IMG/VR virus record: IMGVR_UViG_3300032086_001593
Span: 1-33,492 of that record
Direction: 5' to 3' (one strand)
DNA length: 33,492 nt
Source: a virus
Shown: in pieces, positions 13,239-22,801 of the stretch
Position numbering within the stretch: position 1 is the first letter of the stretch
How the letters are laid out: each line of letters begins with the position of its first letter
Notes under the pieces: generated by a model
What the model was told of the DNA's origin: nothing
Databases searched by the model: none
Seen by the model: only the letters and a program-made list of their open reading frames with translations
Program-made: the position numbers and the translations under genes

Positions 13239-13750
13239 TGGAATATAAACAAACAGTTAAGGTAATTAAGGACTTTGCTATTGAAGTAGTTAAACAAGCT
13301 AAGAAAAATGCAAGTAAACATAAAGCTAGTGGTAAACTACAAAGATCAATAGGTTATGACTATCAAGTAAATCCTAATTCCTTTAGCTTACAATTCTTTA
13401 TGAATGACTATGGTGAATTTATTGATGCAGGGGTTGATGGTAAAGAGAAGAAGTATGGTAAGAGAAAATTTGATTTACCAACCTTTAGTTTTAAAAGCAA
13501 AATGCCACCAACTAAGAAACTAGATCAATGGACCATTAGGAAAAGAATAGCACCTAGGGATAAACAAGGAAGATTCCTTAACAGACAATCACTAACCTTT
13601 GCAATTGCTAGAAGTATATTTAAAAAAGGTTTTAAACCTTCTTATTTCTTTGCTAGTGCATTTGAACAAGCTTATTCTAAATTACCAAAAGAATTTTTAC
13701 AAAAATATGAATTAGACATTGACAACTTTTTAAAATTTACAACAAAATAA
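13238..13750 (+). CDS. Tail completion / HK97 gp10-like protein
   Basis: The ATG at 13238, sharing TAATG with the previous gene, is preferred over 13232. The 170-aa basic protein begins EYKQTVKVIKDFAIEVVKQA, then SGKLQRSIGYDYQ and DYGEFIDAGVDGKEKKYGK, which is the pattern of HK97 gp10-type connector proteins. It also has KRIAPRDKQGRFLNRQSLTF and a FKPSYFFASAFEQAY end. It would close or terminate the tail at the head. The basic nature suggests contact with DNA or with acidic tail subunits. Family assignment is moderate. Confidence 0.55.
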   Translation: MEYKQTVKVIKDFAIEVVKQAKKNASKHKASGKLQRSIGYDYQVNPNSFSLQFFMNDYGEFIDAGVDGKEKKYGKRKFDLPTFSFKSKMPPTKKLDQWTIRKRIAPRDKQGRFLNRQSLTFAIARSIFKKGFKPSYFFASAFEQAYSKLPKEFLQKYELDIDNFLKFTTK

Positions 13751-14742
13751 TGGCAACTTATTTAGCAAGATTAAGATCACCTTTTTTTATAGATCATACA
13801 ACTAGTGTAACATCAGGATCAGCTGATTTAACAATTACTATTAATTCAGTAGATCAATATGTAATATCAAAAGACACTATAAGCAATAGAGCAACATTTG
13901 AAGTATCAGAATTAATAAGGGACTTCTTAAAACCTACATGGGATGGTGTATTTCCTTATTCAACAGCAACAACAAATAGTTTAGTTGTAACTGCATCTAT
14001 ACAAGTAGAATTCTACACAAACAATAAAAAGACAAGAGCAGCTAATACAGCAGCAGGTACACCTGACACACCAATAGGGGCTGAAACACAAAATCATACT
14101 TTATATGGTTTTGATGCATATAGTGAATTTAAAGAAGGGGCAAACAAACAATTAGTATCAGGTCAAATGCTACAAAGTGCAACTACTATGTATTTACCAG
14201 AAACAGGTGATGCATATATTCCAATTGAATCATCTAATGCAGTTTCTTATTTTACAGTTGCAGATACTGTAGCTGATGGTACTATTGTAAATCCAGTTGC
14301 AGGAATAGATGTTACAATTAGAAGAATATGTGAACCAGTTTTTAATATTATTAAAGTAATATTCATAAATAAATTTGGTGCATTACAAGAATTTCATTTT
14401 AATAAAAAGAATACAATAAGCTTTAATTCTACTCAACAAAATTATGAATCAATGCTTATTCAAGCTAATACCTATTCTGTAAACAAACATCAAAAGTATG
14501 TTTATAATAAACAAGGATCAGAATCAATACAATTAAATACAGGTTATATAGATCAAGCCCAATATGAAACAATTAAACAATTAATGTTATCAGAACAAGT
14601 ATGGGCCATAGTAGATTCAACAATATACCCTGTTAATATTAATACAAATTCCCTTACTAAAAAAACAAAAATAAATGACAAACTTGTAAACTATACATTA
14701 GAAATGGAGTTTGCATTTGATGTGATTAATAGTGTTAGATAA
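13750..14742 (+). CDS. Tail structural protein, possible distal tail
   Basis: The 330-aa protein is beta-rich with few charged runs, typical of a structural subunit. It starts ATYLARLRSPFFIDHTT and has SVDQYVISKDTISNRATFEV early, FNIIKVIFINKFGALQEFHF in the middle and NYTLEMEFAFDVINSVR at the end. It lies between connector-type genes and the giant tail protein, sharing ATAATG and ATGA-like overlaps. It may form the distal tail ring. No named family was recognised. Confidence 0.55.
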   Translation: MATYLARLRSPFFIDHTTSVTSGSADLTITINSVDQYVISKDTISNRATFEVSELIRDFLKPTWDGVFPYSTATTNSLVVTASIQVEFYTNNKKTRAANTAAGTPDTPIGAETQNHTLYGFDAYSEFKEGANKQLVSGQMLQSATTMYLPETGDAYIPIESSNAVSYFTVADTVADGTIVNPVAGIDVTIRRICEPVFNIIKVIFINKFGALQEFHFNKKNTISFNSTQQNYESMLIQANTYSVNKHQKYVYNKQGSESIQLNTGYIDQAQYETIKQLMLSEQVWAIVDSTIYPVNINTNSLTKKTKINDKLVNYTLEMEFAFDVINSVR

Positions 14743-17700
14743 TGAGTAAATTTCAACTTTATATAGATAACCAAAAAGTAGATCAATTTCAAGATGAATC
14801 AGTTAGTTTAACTGAAACAATACAAGATATAAGGGATATATCAAAAGTGTTCACTGACTTTACTAAATCCTTTAACTTACCTGCAAGTGATGTTAATAAT
14901 AAAATATTCAAACATTATTATAGATTCAACTTAGGACATGGTTATGCTTTTGATGCAAGAAAAAAGGTAAGTGCTAAAATAGAATTAAATACAATACCAT
15001 ATAGGGATGGAAAAATAAGATTAGAAGGTGTTGATTTAGAAAATGGTAAACCAAAATCATATAGGGTTACTTTTTTTGGAAACACAGTTAATCTAAAAGA
15101 TGTTTTAGGAGATGATGAAATAAACTCCCTAACATGGCTATCTAACTTTAATACAATATATAGTGAAGCAAAAATTAAAGACATTTTAACTAGGTCTGAA
15201 GGTTTACAAGTAACAGTAGGAAGTGATACCTATGATGCAGCTTTAATAGTTCCTTTAATATCTAATACAGTTAGATTGTTTTATGATTCAACTATTGAGG
15301 TTCCTTATGAAAATGCTGATGGATCTGTTAACACAGAACTTGGGGGTAATCTATATCCTACTAATAAAAATTCAGAAACAACTAATGATGTTCATGGTGT
15401 TTACTTTGAAGATTTAACTTATGCTATCAAGCTTCATTTAATAGTTGAAGCAATACAGCAACAATATGAACAAATTGTATTTAGTGATGACTTCTTAGAC
15501 CTAACCAATGGTCCAGATGCTTATAAAAACCTTTATATGCTATGTCAAAGAAAAGAAGGAAGACCTTTTGAAGATATGGGGGTAGGAGAAAAACTAATAA
15601 CAGGATTTCCTACAACTGTAAACAATTATATAGCAGTAAACAATGAAGCAGTAAGAATATACAATCTAAACCCTAATCAACTTGTTACAGGTGCTTGGAC
15701 TATAAATACTCAACAACCTTATCCAACTTTCACAGCAGTATTAAAGGAAGGAAGTGAAGAAATATTTAGAAAAGAATTTGCAGCAGGATCAAATACAACT
15801 GCAACTATAAATCAAATATTAACTAATTCATCAGAAGGTTATACCTTAACAATAGAAACACAAACTTCTTTTACAATAGCTAGTTTATCATTTGAAGGTG
15901 TAACACCTACTGGTAATCAACTAACATCACAAATTAATTCACAAATAGATATAACCAATGAAAAAGAATTTGTAGTACAAAATCATTTACCTAATTTAAA
16001 AATTATAGATTTTCTTACAGGTTTATTTAAGATGTTTAATTTAACTGCCTATGAACAAGATGGCATTATTCATGTTAAAACTTTAGAAAGCTTTTATTCT
16101 GCTGGATCAGTTAGGGATATTACAGAATTTGTTGATCCACAGACAATGCAAATAGATAAGGCTTTACCTTATGAAGAAATAGAGTTTAAATATAAAGATA
16201 CTGAAGCAAAAATAGCAAAACAACATGAACAACTAAGTAGTAATACATGGGGTGCTATTAAGTATCAAGAAACAGGGGGACTTAACAGTAATGAAACTAA
16301 ATTTGAAGTAATTGCACCTTTTGCACATTTAAAATATGAAAGATTCCCAAATACAGATATACAATGGGGCTGGATGGCTAATGAAAATGGTGAACCTTAT
16401 TTTAAAGATGCAGTTGTATTTTTAAGTGAATATGTAACCCTTCCAAGTACTGATTACCTAAGATTCTTAGAGGGAACTTCAGGGGTAACAAGTATTTCAG
16501 ATATTCAAGCTTATTGGATGCCTTCTAATACAGTAGAAAGAGATCCAACTGTAAGTAAAGAAAGTATCCATTTTAATTTAGAATTAAGTGAATGGACAAA
16601 TAGTTCTGCTTTTACTGAAACCCTATTTGAACAATATTATAGGTTTTATATAGCTGGTATATTTAACAGTGCAAAAAGATTAACTAAAATAAAGGCTAGA
16701 TTACCTAAGAAGTTTGTTATCAATTACACATTAGCAGACACACTTGTTATAAATGGGGATAAATATAAAATTAATAGTATAACTACAAATCTTCTAACAG
16801 GAGATAGTCAATTAGAATTACTAAATGACACAGTTGTTGATACAGGGGTAACACAAACTGACACAGGGGGTGGTGGTCAACCATCAAATAATCCTCAAAC
16901 TAATGTTTTGACACTATATCAATGTGATTCACCAAATGCAACTTATGAATCAACACAAACATTAGCTACTTTAAATTTAGCTAACAATACAAGGGTACAA
17001 GATAGTTCTGGTAACACTTATAGGGTAACAGGTAATGCAGCACCTAATCAATATACTGCTATATCTGTAACTTCAACAGGATTAACTGGATGTCCATCTA
17101 CTCCAACAACACCAACAACTTATTACTATGGGTTAACAAGATGTAGTGATAATGCAACTAACTTTAGAACATCAACAGATGTAGGTAATCCAACTTATGC
17201 AATTACTCAACAAGTATTTGATGGAAGTGTAAAATATATTATTAGAAATTCAAACACTGTTTCTACAGTTCCAAGTGTAACAATAACATCTACACCTAGT
17301 CCTGTTCAGTTAACTTGTGCTGGTAATACAACAACTAATTACTATCAATTAAATCCATGTTGTAGTGGTACCACACTTTATGGTTTTAGTGCTAGTAATT
17401 CTTTAAGTGGAACAGTAGTTTATCAAGGTCAATCTTATGTAATATCCCCCACTTCTACAAGTGGAACTATTGATATTGACTCTCTAAGTGCAGGATCATG
17501 TCAAACATATTATTATACACTTAATGATTGTTCAAACACTTCAACTATTGTGCATTATGCAAATAGTAACTGTTCAAATTTAGCTGGATCAGAATTAGAG
17601 TATAGTGGAACTTGTTATTATGTAGCAACAACTACAAATACATCTGGAACTATTGACTTAGATAATTTATCTAGTTGTTCATGTGGAGGAGGACCAGTAA

Positions 17701-19115
17701 CACCTCCTGCAACAGAATATTATGTTTTAAGAGATTGTGATACAGCTACTTTAGTTGTAACAACTACAACTACTAATGATTTAACACTAACCACTAGTTC
17801 CACACCTTCTAATGCATCAAGGGTTCAAGATTCAAGTACAAGCAAATGTTATACTGCTAATGGTTTAACAACTGATCCAAGTCAATATACAACACAAATA
17901 GGTCAAGTAAGTGATTTAAATATTTTAGGCTGTCCTTCAACACCTTGTACCACAGTGCTTTATTATCATTTACAACAATGTGCAACAGGAAATACAGGTT
18001 ATATAAGTGGTCAAACAACAAATCAAATAACATTAAACACCAATGATATGGTAGCTTCTGGATCAACAAGTGGTCCAAGGTATAAAGTTATAGGTACTAC
18101 AAGTTCTGGAAGTTCAGTAGGAACTGTTTATTCAGTATCTGATACAGATTGTCCTACATATTATGAACTACAACAATGTTACACTTTACAAGGAAATTAT
18201 AGAACAGATCAAAACATAAATGAAATTACTTTAAATGTAGGTGATAGGGTAGCTGATTCTTGTGGTCAACCTTATACTGTAGTAACAGTAGGTGTTCAAG
18301 GTGGAACTTATGCTAATGTAGGAACTGTTACAGATTTAGGTGCTAGTGGATGTCCAAGTTTAACAGGACCAGTTTATTCATTACAAAGATGTTCTGATAG
18401 TACTACAGGATACACATCATTACAACAAGCATCAGATGTAACAATAGCATTAAATGATACAGTAACAATTAGTGGTGGAGATAGGTATCAAGTAGTAGGT
18501 ACTACAAGTAGTATTGTTAATCAAATAGGTGTTGTATGTCCTGATGGAGGTAATAACTGTATTACACCTGTAATTCCACCCCCACCACCACCTGCAACAA
18601 TAAATTATGCTAGATTTATATCTTGTGATGATCCATTAGGAGCTGTTATTGCAGTTTACAGTTACTCACAAATAAGTACATGGTGGGTTATTAGTGAAGT
18701 AGGTCAATATGAATGTTATAGGTGGTTAGATACTAATCAAGGACTTAATCCTGTAGAGTTAAATAGTAGTAACTTTAATTTCTTTACAGAAGAATCAACA
18801 GCAGGTGGAAACTGTTTAGATTGTCAAGCACAGTCACCACCACCTCCTCCTCCACCCCCTCCTCCTGCACAAACTTGTTTTACTTTAACATTGTATAGAG
18901 CAACAAGTGCAATAGGATTATGTAGTGCAACACAAAGAACTGTTTATACAAATGGTGCATCTTTAGGGGCTTCAAGTGCAATATACTCAACAAGTGATTG
19001 TTCTGCTTATTTAACAAATGATCAATACTATTCTGATGATGGAGGGGTAACTTATTACTTTTGGGATTATAGTGCTTTAACCTTATCAGGTCCATTTACA
19101 AATAATTGTCCATAA
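14742..19115 (+). CDS. 1457-aa tail tip protein with Cys-rich repeats and polyproline
   Basis: The longest gene. The first half (about residues 1-720) resembles tail proteins of Bacteroidetes phages (FQLYIDNQKVDQFQDESVSL, RYRVTFFGN-like strand, GLFKMFNLTAYEQDGIIHVK), likely a baseplate or tail-tip domain. From residue 724 there are about nine modules of roughly 70 residues, each opening with an aromatic-x-Leu-x-x-Cys motif (YYGLTRC, YYTLNDC, YYHLQQC, YYELQQC) and rich in Thr/Ser/Gly and Cys. Two polyproline runs, Pro6 at 1279-1284 and Pro10 at 1366-1375, act as hinges. The modules look like disulfide-linked adhesion domains. The next gene is a prolyl-hydroxylase-like enzyme that starts on this stop. 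Confidence 0.75.
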   Translation: MSKFQLYIDNQKVDQFQDESVSLTETIQDIRDISKVFTDFTKSFNLPASDVNNKIFKHYYRFNLGHGYAFDARKKVSAKIELNTIPYRDGKIRLEGVDLENGKPKSYRVTFFGNTVNLKDVLGDDEINSLTWLSNFNTIYSEAKIKDILTRSEGLQVTVGSDTYDAALIVPLISNTVRLFYDSTIEVPYENADGSVNTELGGNLYPTNKNSETTNDVHGVYFEDLTYAIKLHLIVEAIQQQYEQIVFSDDFLDLTNGPDAYKNLYMLCQRKEGRPFEDMGVGEKLITGFPTTVNNYIAVNNEAVRIYNLNPNQLVTGAWTINTQQPYPTFTAVLKEGSEEIFRKEFAAGSNTTATINQILTNSSEGYTLTIETQTSFTIASLSFEGVTPTGNQLTSQINSQIDITNEKEFVVQNHLPNLKIIDFLTGLFKMFNLTAYEQDGIIHVKTLESFYSAGSVRDITEFVDPQTMQIDKALPYEEIEFKYKDTEAKIAKQHEQLSSNTWGAIKYQETGGLNSNETKFEVIAPFAHLKYERFPNTDIQWGWMANENGEPYFKDAVVFLSEYVTLPSTDYLRFLEGTSGVTSISDIQAYWMPSNTVERDPTVSKESIHFNLELSEWTNSSAFTETLFEQYYRFYIAGIFNSAKRLTKIKARLPKKFVINYTLADTLVINGDKYKINSITTNLLTGDSQLELLNDTVVDTGVTQTDTGGGGQPSNNPQTNVLTLYQCDSPNATYESTQTLATLNLANNTRVQDSSGNTYRVTGNAAPNQYTAISVTSTGLTGCPSTPTTPTTYYYGLTRCSDNATNFRTSTDVGNPTYAITQQVFDGSVKYIIRNSNTVSTVPSVTITSTPSPVQLTCAGNTTTNYYQLNPCCSGTTLYGFSASNSLSGTVVYQGQSYVISPTSTSGTIDIDSLSAGSCQTYYYTLNDCSNTSTIVHYANSNCSNLAGSELEYSGTCYYVATTTNTSGTIDLDNLSSCSCGGGPVTPPATEYYVLRDCDTATLVVTTTTTNDLTLTTSSTPSNASRVQDSSTSKCYTANGLTTDPSQYTTQIGQVSDLNILGCPSTPCTTVLYYHLQQCATGNTGYISGQTTNQITLNTNDMVASGSTSGPRYKVIGTTSSGSSVGTVYSVSDTDCPTYYELQQCYTLQGNYRTDQNINEITLNVGDRVADSCGQPYTVVTVGVQGGTYANVGTVTDLGASGCPSLTGPVYSLQRCSDSTTGYTSLQQASDVTIALNDTVTISGGDRYQVVGTTSSIVNQIGVVCPDGGNNCITPVIPPPPPPATINYARFISCDDPLGAVIAVYSYSQISTWWVISEVGQYECYRWLDTNQGLNPVELNSSNFNFFTEESTAGGNCLDCQAQSPPPPPPPPPPAQTCFTLTLYRATSAIGLCSATQRTVYTNGASLGASSAIYSTSDCSAYLTNDQYYSDDGGVTYYFWDYSALTLSGPFTNNCP
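16911..18560 (+). repeat. Cys-rich protein repeats, about 70 aa each
   Basis: At protein level the repeats share an opening YY-x-L-x-x-C, a central (G/N)D/TRV-x-D-S-x-G-x-x-Y-x-V and a closing GCPS. The modules start near 16911, 17119, 17338, 17507, 17717, 17959, 18157 and 18372. They are diverged and show no obvious DNA identity. Confidence 0.65.
18576..18866 (+). other. Two polyproline runs (Pro6 and Pro10)
   Basis: Six Pro codons at 18576-18593 and ten at 18837-18866, all CCA, CCT or CCC and never CCG. They flank a Cys-poor beta module. Runs of this length would stall ribosomes without EF-P and can form rigid polyproline-II rods. Confidence 0.85.
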
Positions 19116-19729
19116 TGAAAGAAATAGAAAACTTTATAACATATCAAGAAGCTGATTACCTAATTAAAATGATAGATCAATATGCATCTAAGTCAATGGT
19201 TGTAGGATCAGGCAAAGATATGAATCAATATAGCCCATCTAGAACATCTTATACTTCTAATTTAATACATAATGATCCAACTGTTAAATCATTACATGAA
19301 AGAATAGCTAAATATCTAGGACAACCTATACAAAAGGGGGAATCATTACAAGGACAAAGATATGAAGTAGGGCAATACTTTAGATCACACACTGATTACT
19401 TTACTAAAGATAGTTATGAAAAGAATTGTTTATCAAGTGGGAATAGAACTTTTACTTTTATGTTATATCTAAATGACAATTTTGAAGGTGGTACTACTAA
19501 ATTTCCAAATTTAAATAAAGAATTTCAACCAAAAGCTTGTAAAGCAGTTGTATGGAATAATTTACAACATGGATTGCCAAATGAATATATGCAACATAGT
19601 GGTGAACCTGTAACAAAAGGGACTAAATATATAATTACTTCATGGTGGAGGGAAAATATATGGAATGGTGGGGCTGATCAAAAGGAATATCAAGAAAAAT
19701 TAAAAAGTAATCAATTAAGTATTATATAA
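19115..19729 (+). CDS. 2-oxoglutarate/Fe(II) oxygenase, prolyl 4-hydroxylase-like
   Basis: Start at the TAATG (19115); an earlier TTG at 19106 is less likely. The 204-aa enzyme has the metal ligands His92 and Asp94 (YFRSHTDYF) and distal His161 (QHSGEPVTKG), with Lys171 ten residues on to bind 2-oxoglutarate, plus RTFTFMLYLNDNFEGGTTKF. That is the double-stranded beta-helix of prolyl 4-hydroxylases. Such enzymes hydroxylate proline or other residues using O2, iron and 2-oxoglutarate. It begins on the stop of a gene with Pro6 and Pro10 runs, so that tail protein is the obvious candidate substrate; this link is inference. All catalytic residues are present. Confidence 0.85.
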   Translation: MKEIENFITYQEADYLIKMIDQYASKSMVVGSGKDMNQYSPSRTSYTSNLIHNDPTVKSLHERIAKYLGQPIQKGESLQGQRYEVGQYFRSHTDYFTKDSYEKNCLSSGNRTFTFMLYLNDNFEGGTTKFPNLNKEFQPKACKAVVWNNLQHGLPNEYMQHSGEPVTKGTKYIITSWWRENIWNGGADQKEYQEKLKSNQLSII

Positions 19730-19733
19730 ATAT

Positions 19734-19886
19734 ATGCTAAAGAATATTATTGAATTATTACAAGTAGTAAATGGGGAAACTGAAAGAATAAAGTTTGCTC
19801 AAGGATCACACTTTCTACCATCTAATTGGAAGAATGGCTTTAAACTAGCAAAAAGAATAGCAGATTGGCAAAAAGATAACAAATGA
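19734..19886 (+). CDS. 50-aa protein, unknown
   Basis: A small ORF between the oxygenase and the tape measure, with ATG at 19734 and an ATGA overlap into the next start. The product (MLKNIIELLQVVNGETERIK, HFLPSNWKNGFKLAKRIADW) is probably two helices with a Trp-rich end. A copy of the AAGTATTATATAA motif precedes it but is partly explained by the end of the oxygenase. No function was recognised. Confidence 0.55.
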   Translation: MLKNIIELLQVVNGETERIKFAQGSHFLPSNWKNGFKLAKRIADWQKDNK

Positions 19887-21532
19887 AATCAACAAAATAT
19901 ACAATTGACATTGAGGTAAATAATAAAGAAGCTGATTTAGCCATACAAGGTACTGCAAAAGAAGTTAAAGAGTTAGATCAAGCCAATACAGATGCCTTAG
20001 ATAATATAGATAATCTATCTGGTGGATTAATATCTAATTTCCAAAATGTTACAAAAGTAATTACAGGTTCAATAAAAGCTTTAAAAACTTTAAGAGGTGT
20101 CTTAATAGCAACAGGTATAGCTGGATTTGCTTTAGCAGTTGCTTCTGTATCTAAAGCTTTCACTAATTCAGAAGAAGGACAAAATAGATTTGCAAAACTT
20201 ATGGGCCAGATTGCAGTTGTAACTGGTAATGTTTTTGATATATTAGAAAATCTAGGTAAGTCAATTCTAAATTTAGGCCAATCATTAAAGTTTTTAGTAA
20301 AGGGTGACCTTGGAAATGCAGCCTTAGCTTTTAAAGAAGTAAGAAATAATATTAGTGATGCAACTGATCAAGTAAAAAACTTTGGTGAAGAGACAAGAAA
20401 AGAGATTGCAATAGCAGGGGAACTTGCAGATCAAAGGGCAAAGGCAGATAAGATTGAAAGGCAGTTATTAGTTGATAGGGCAAAAGCTGATAGAGATAGG
20501 GCTGATTTATTAGAGAAAGCAGTTGATTTAGAAAACTATACAGTTCAAGAGAGGATTGGGTTCTTACAAGAAGCTAGTGCTTTAGAAGAAGAAATAACAA
20601 ACAAAGAAATAAGGTTAGCTGAAATAAGATTAAATGCTAAAATAGAAGAAAATAAATTAAGTGGCTCAACAAAAGAAGATTTACAAGAAGAAGCAGAATT
20701 AAGAGCTCAACTTATAACATTAGAAACAACAAGGTTATCTAAACAAAAGGAAGTAACATCACAAATTATTACTTTAAAGAATGAAGAAAAAGCTGCTAAT
20801 GAAGCTGCAAGTAAAGCAGCTCAAGATGAAATAGATAAACAAGAAGAGGCTTTAAGATCATTTGAAGAACAAGAATTAGAAGCCCTAGCAATTACAGAAG
20901 AATTAAAAACAGAATTAGCAGTTAAAAAGAGCAATGAAAGATATGATAAGTTAATTAAGTTAGCTAAAGAATTTGGTAAAGATACTTATGAACTTGAAAC
21001 AGCTAGGATTATTGCAGAACAAGATATTAGAATAGGTGCTAGTGAAGATGAAGTAGATTTAGTAGAAGGAACAGAAAAAGCAAAGCATGATGTCCTTTTA
21101 AAATTTACTGCAATAGGTTTAGCATTAGCAACAGAAGGATCAAATGCAGGTAAAGCACTAGCAATAGCAAATGCCTTAATATCTACTTATGCAGGTGCTG
21201 CTCAAGTATTAGATGATAAAACCTTACCACTTATTGCAAAGATAGCAGGGGTTGCAACAGTCTTAACAACAGGTTTCACACAAATTAGGGCTATACAACA
21301 AACACAAATACCAGTGCTAAGTGTTGGTGGTGTAACAGGGGGAGCTGGATCAGCACCTGCCCCTCAAATACAACCTCCTTCTTTCAATGTAGTTGGTGCT
21401 AGTCCAATTAATCAATTAACAGAAGCAATAGCTGGTCAAACCAATCAACCAATTAGAGCTTATGTTGTTTCAAATGATGTAACAACCCAACAAAGTGTAG
21501 ATAGGAATATAGTACAAACTGCTGGAATATAA
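19883..21532 (+). CDS. Tail tape measure protein
   Basis: The 549-aa protein has a coiled-coil N-terminus, hydrophobic segments (GVLIATGIAGFALAVASVSK, about residues 72-91; AVVTGNVFDILENL), long charged helices in the middle (EEALRSFEEQELEALAITEE) and a C-terminal GKALAIANALISTYAGAAQV segment, the usual end of tape measures in this group, then a Pro-rich tail. It sets tail length. At roughly 1.5 angstroms per residue it predicts a tail of about 80 nm, consistent with a siphovirus, though the estimate is rough. Confidence 0.78.
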   Translation: MKSTKYTIDIEVNNKEADLAIQGTAKEVKELDQANTDALDNIDNLSGGLISNFQNVTKVITGSIKALKTLRGVLIATGIAGFALAVASVSKAFTNSEEGQNRFAKLMGQIAVVTGNVFDILENLGKSILNLGQSLKFLVKGDLGNAALAFKEVRNNISDATDQVKNFGEETRKEIAIAGELADQRAKADKIERQLLVDRAKADRDRADLLEKAVDLENYTVQERIGFLQEASALEEEITNKEIRLAEIRLNAKIEENKLSGSTKEDLQEEAELRAQLITLETTRLSKQKEVTSQIITLKNEEKAANEAASKAAQDEIDKQEEALRSFEEQELEALAITEELKTELAVKKSNERYDKLIKLAKEFGKDTYELETARIIAEQDIRIGASEDEVDLVEGTEKAKHDVLLKFTAIGLALATEGSNAGKALAIANALISTYAGAAQVLDDKTLPLIAKIAGVATVLTTGFTQIRAIQQTQIPVLSVGGVTGGAGSAPAPQIQPPSFNVVGASPINQLTEAIAGQTNQPIRAYVVSNDVTTQQSVDRNIVQTAGI

Positions 21533-21562
21533 AAAAATTAATAATTAAACAATTATAATAAT

Positions 21563-22756
21563 ATGAAGATTATAGAATTGATTTTAGATGAAGAACTAGA
21601 GTTCAATGGTGTTGATGCAATATCAATAGTTGAGAACCCAGCTATTCAAAGTAACTTTGTAGCCTTAAAGGACCAACAAGTTAGATTAGCAGAAGTAGAT
21701 AATGAAAAAAGAATACTACTTGGGGCTATACTAATCCCTAACAAGCCAATACTTAGAAATGGAGATGAAGAAGATTATTATATATACTTTTCTAGGGAAA
21801 CTGTTGAAAAAGCTAGTCAAATGTATTTAAAACAAGGTAATCAACATAATGCTAGTTTAGAACATCAATATAGTTTAAAGGGATTAACACTGGTTGAATC
21901 TTGGATAGTACAAGATGAAGTACATGATAAGAGTAGATTATATGACAATACTAAAGAAGTACCACTTGGAACTTGGATGGGTGCTATTAGGGTTGATAGT
22001 GATGAAGTTTGGCAAGATTATGTAAAGAATGGATCAGTTAGGGGATTTTCAATAGAAGGCTACTTTGCAGATAAAGCAGATAGGCCTAAAGAGAAGCTAA
22101 ATGACTTCCTAAGCCAATTAGAAAACCTTGAAGCAGAGTTTATGCTGTCAGAGATAGAAACAGTTATCAATGAAGAAGAAGTATCCTTAGAAAGCTTTAA
22201 TGACTATCCAGATAGTGTTGCTAATAATGCAAAAAGAGGTATTGAGTTAAATGAAAAAGTAAACAATAAATGTGCTACTGATGTTGGTAAGATAAGAGCT
22301 CAACAATTAGCACAAAAGAAAAATATAACAGTTGAAACTATAAAAAGAATGTATAGTTACTTATCTAGGGCAGAAGAACAATATAGGAAGAATGAGAATG
22401 ATTCAGAAGCATGTGCTAATATATCCTACCTATTATGGGGAGGGTTAGCAGCTCTTGGATGGTCTAGAAACAAATTAAGACAATTAGGTGAACTAGAACT
22501 TGTAACAACACCTGTTAATGATGAATTCATAATAATAGATGATAGATTAGCATATTCTTCTGTTGATAAGGCAATTGAAATGGCAAGTAATATTGGATGT
22601 GAAGGTTATCATGTACATATTATTGAAGATAAAGAATGGTTTATGCCATGTGAACAACATCAACTAAAAGAACCATGTCAAACTGGTTATGAGATGTATG
22701 GGTTTAAAATAAAGAATGGTAAAAGGGTACCTAACTGTGTGCCAATAAAAAGTTAA
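21563..22756 (+). CDS. XkdF-like prohead serine protease (S78_2 type)
   Basis: The 397-aa protein starts IIELILDEELEFNGVDAISI, then VENPAIQSNFVAL, and carries the S78_2/XkdF hallmarks: SLEHQYSLKGLTLVESWIV, VPLGTWMGAIRVD and GSVRGFSIEGYF (about residues 150-161). These proteins mature the scaffold and the capsid. The C-terminal part has DYPDSVANNAKRGIELNEK, LLWGGLAALGWSRNKLRQLG and a Cys-rich end (CEQHQLKEPCQTGYEMYG), the last seen in relatives but of unknown role. It begins a head-gene block after a 30-base gap. Confidence 0.75.
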   Translation: MKIIELILDEELEFNGVDAISIVENPAIQSNFVALKDQQVRLAEVDNEKRILLGAILIPNKPILRNGDEEDYYIYFSRETVEKASQMYLKQGNQHNASLEHQYSLKGLTLVESWIVQDEVHDKSRLYDNTKEVPLGTWMGAIRVDSDEVWQDYVKNGSVRGFSIEGYFADKADRPKEKLNDFLSQLENLEAEFMLSEIETVINEEEVSLESFNDYPDSVANNAKRGIELNEKVNNKCATDVGKIRAQQLAQKKNITVETIKRMYSYLSRAEEQYRKNENDSEACANISYLLWGGLAALGWSRNKLRQLGELELVTTPVNDEFIIIDDRLAYSSVDKAIEMASNIGCEGYHVHIIEDKEWFMPCEQHQLKEPCQTGYEMYGFKIKNGKRVPNCVPIKS

Positions 22757-22759
22757 TAT

Positions 22760-22801
22760 ATGCCAAGTAAATACAAACATAAAAAGAAAAAGAAAAAGTA
22801 A
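22760..22801 (+). CDS. 13-aa Lys-rich micro-ORF
   Basis: ATG, then PSKYKHKKKKKK and TAA; the stop overlaps the start of the next gene (TAATG). The product is almost wholly Lys. It may be a translation-coupling leader rather than a functional peptide. The evidence is its position only. Confidence 0.25.
   Translation: MPSKYKHKKKKKK

Noticed and set aside
19717-19736. Third copy of the late-promoter motif before the 50-aa gene
   Set aside because: Most of it encodes the last codons of the oxygenase and the match is imperfect, so it is mentioned as a relative but not annotated as a promoter.
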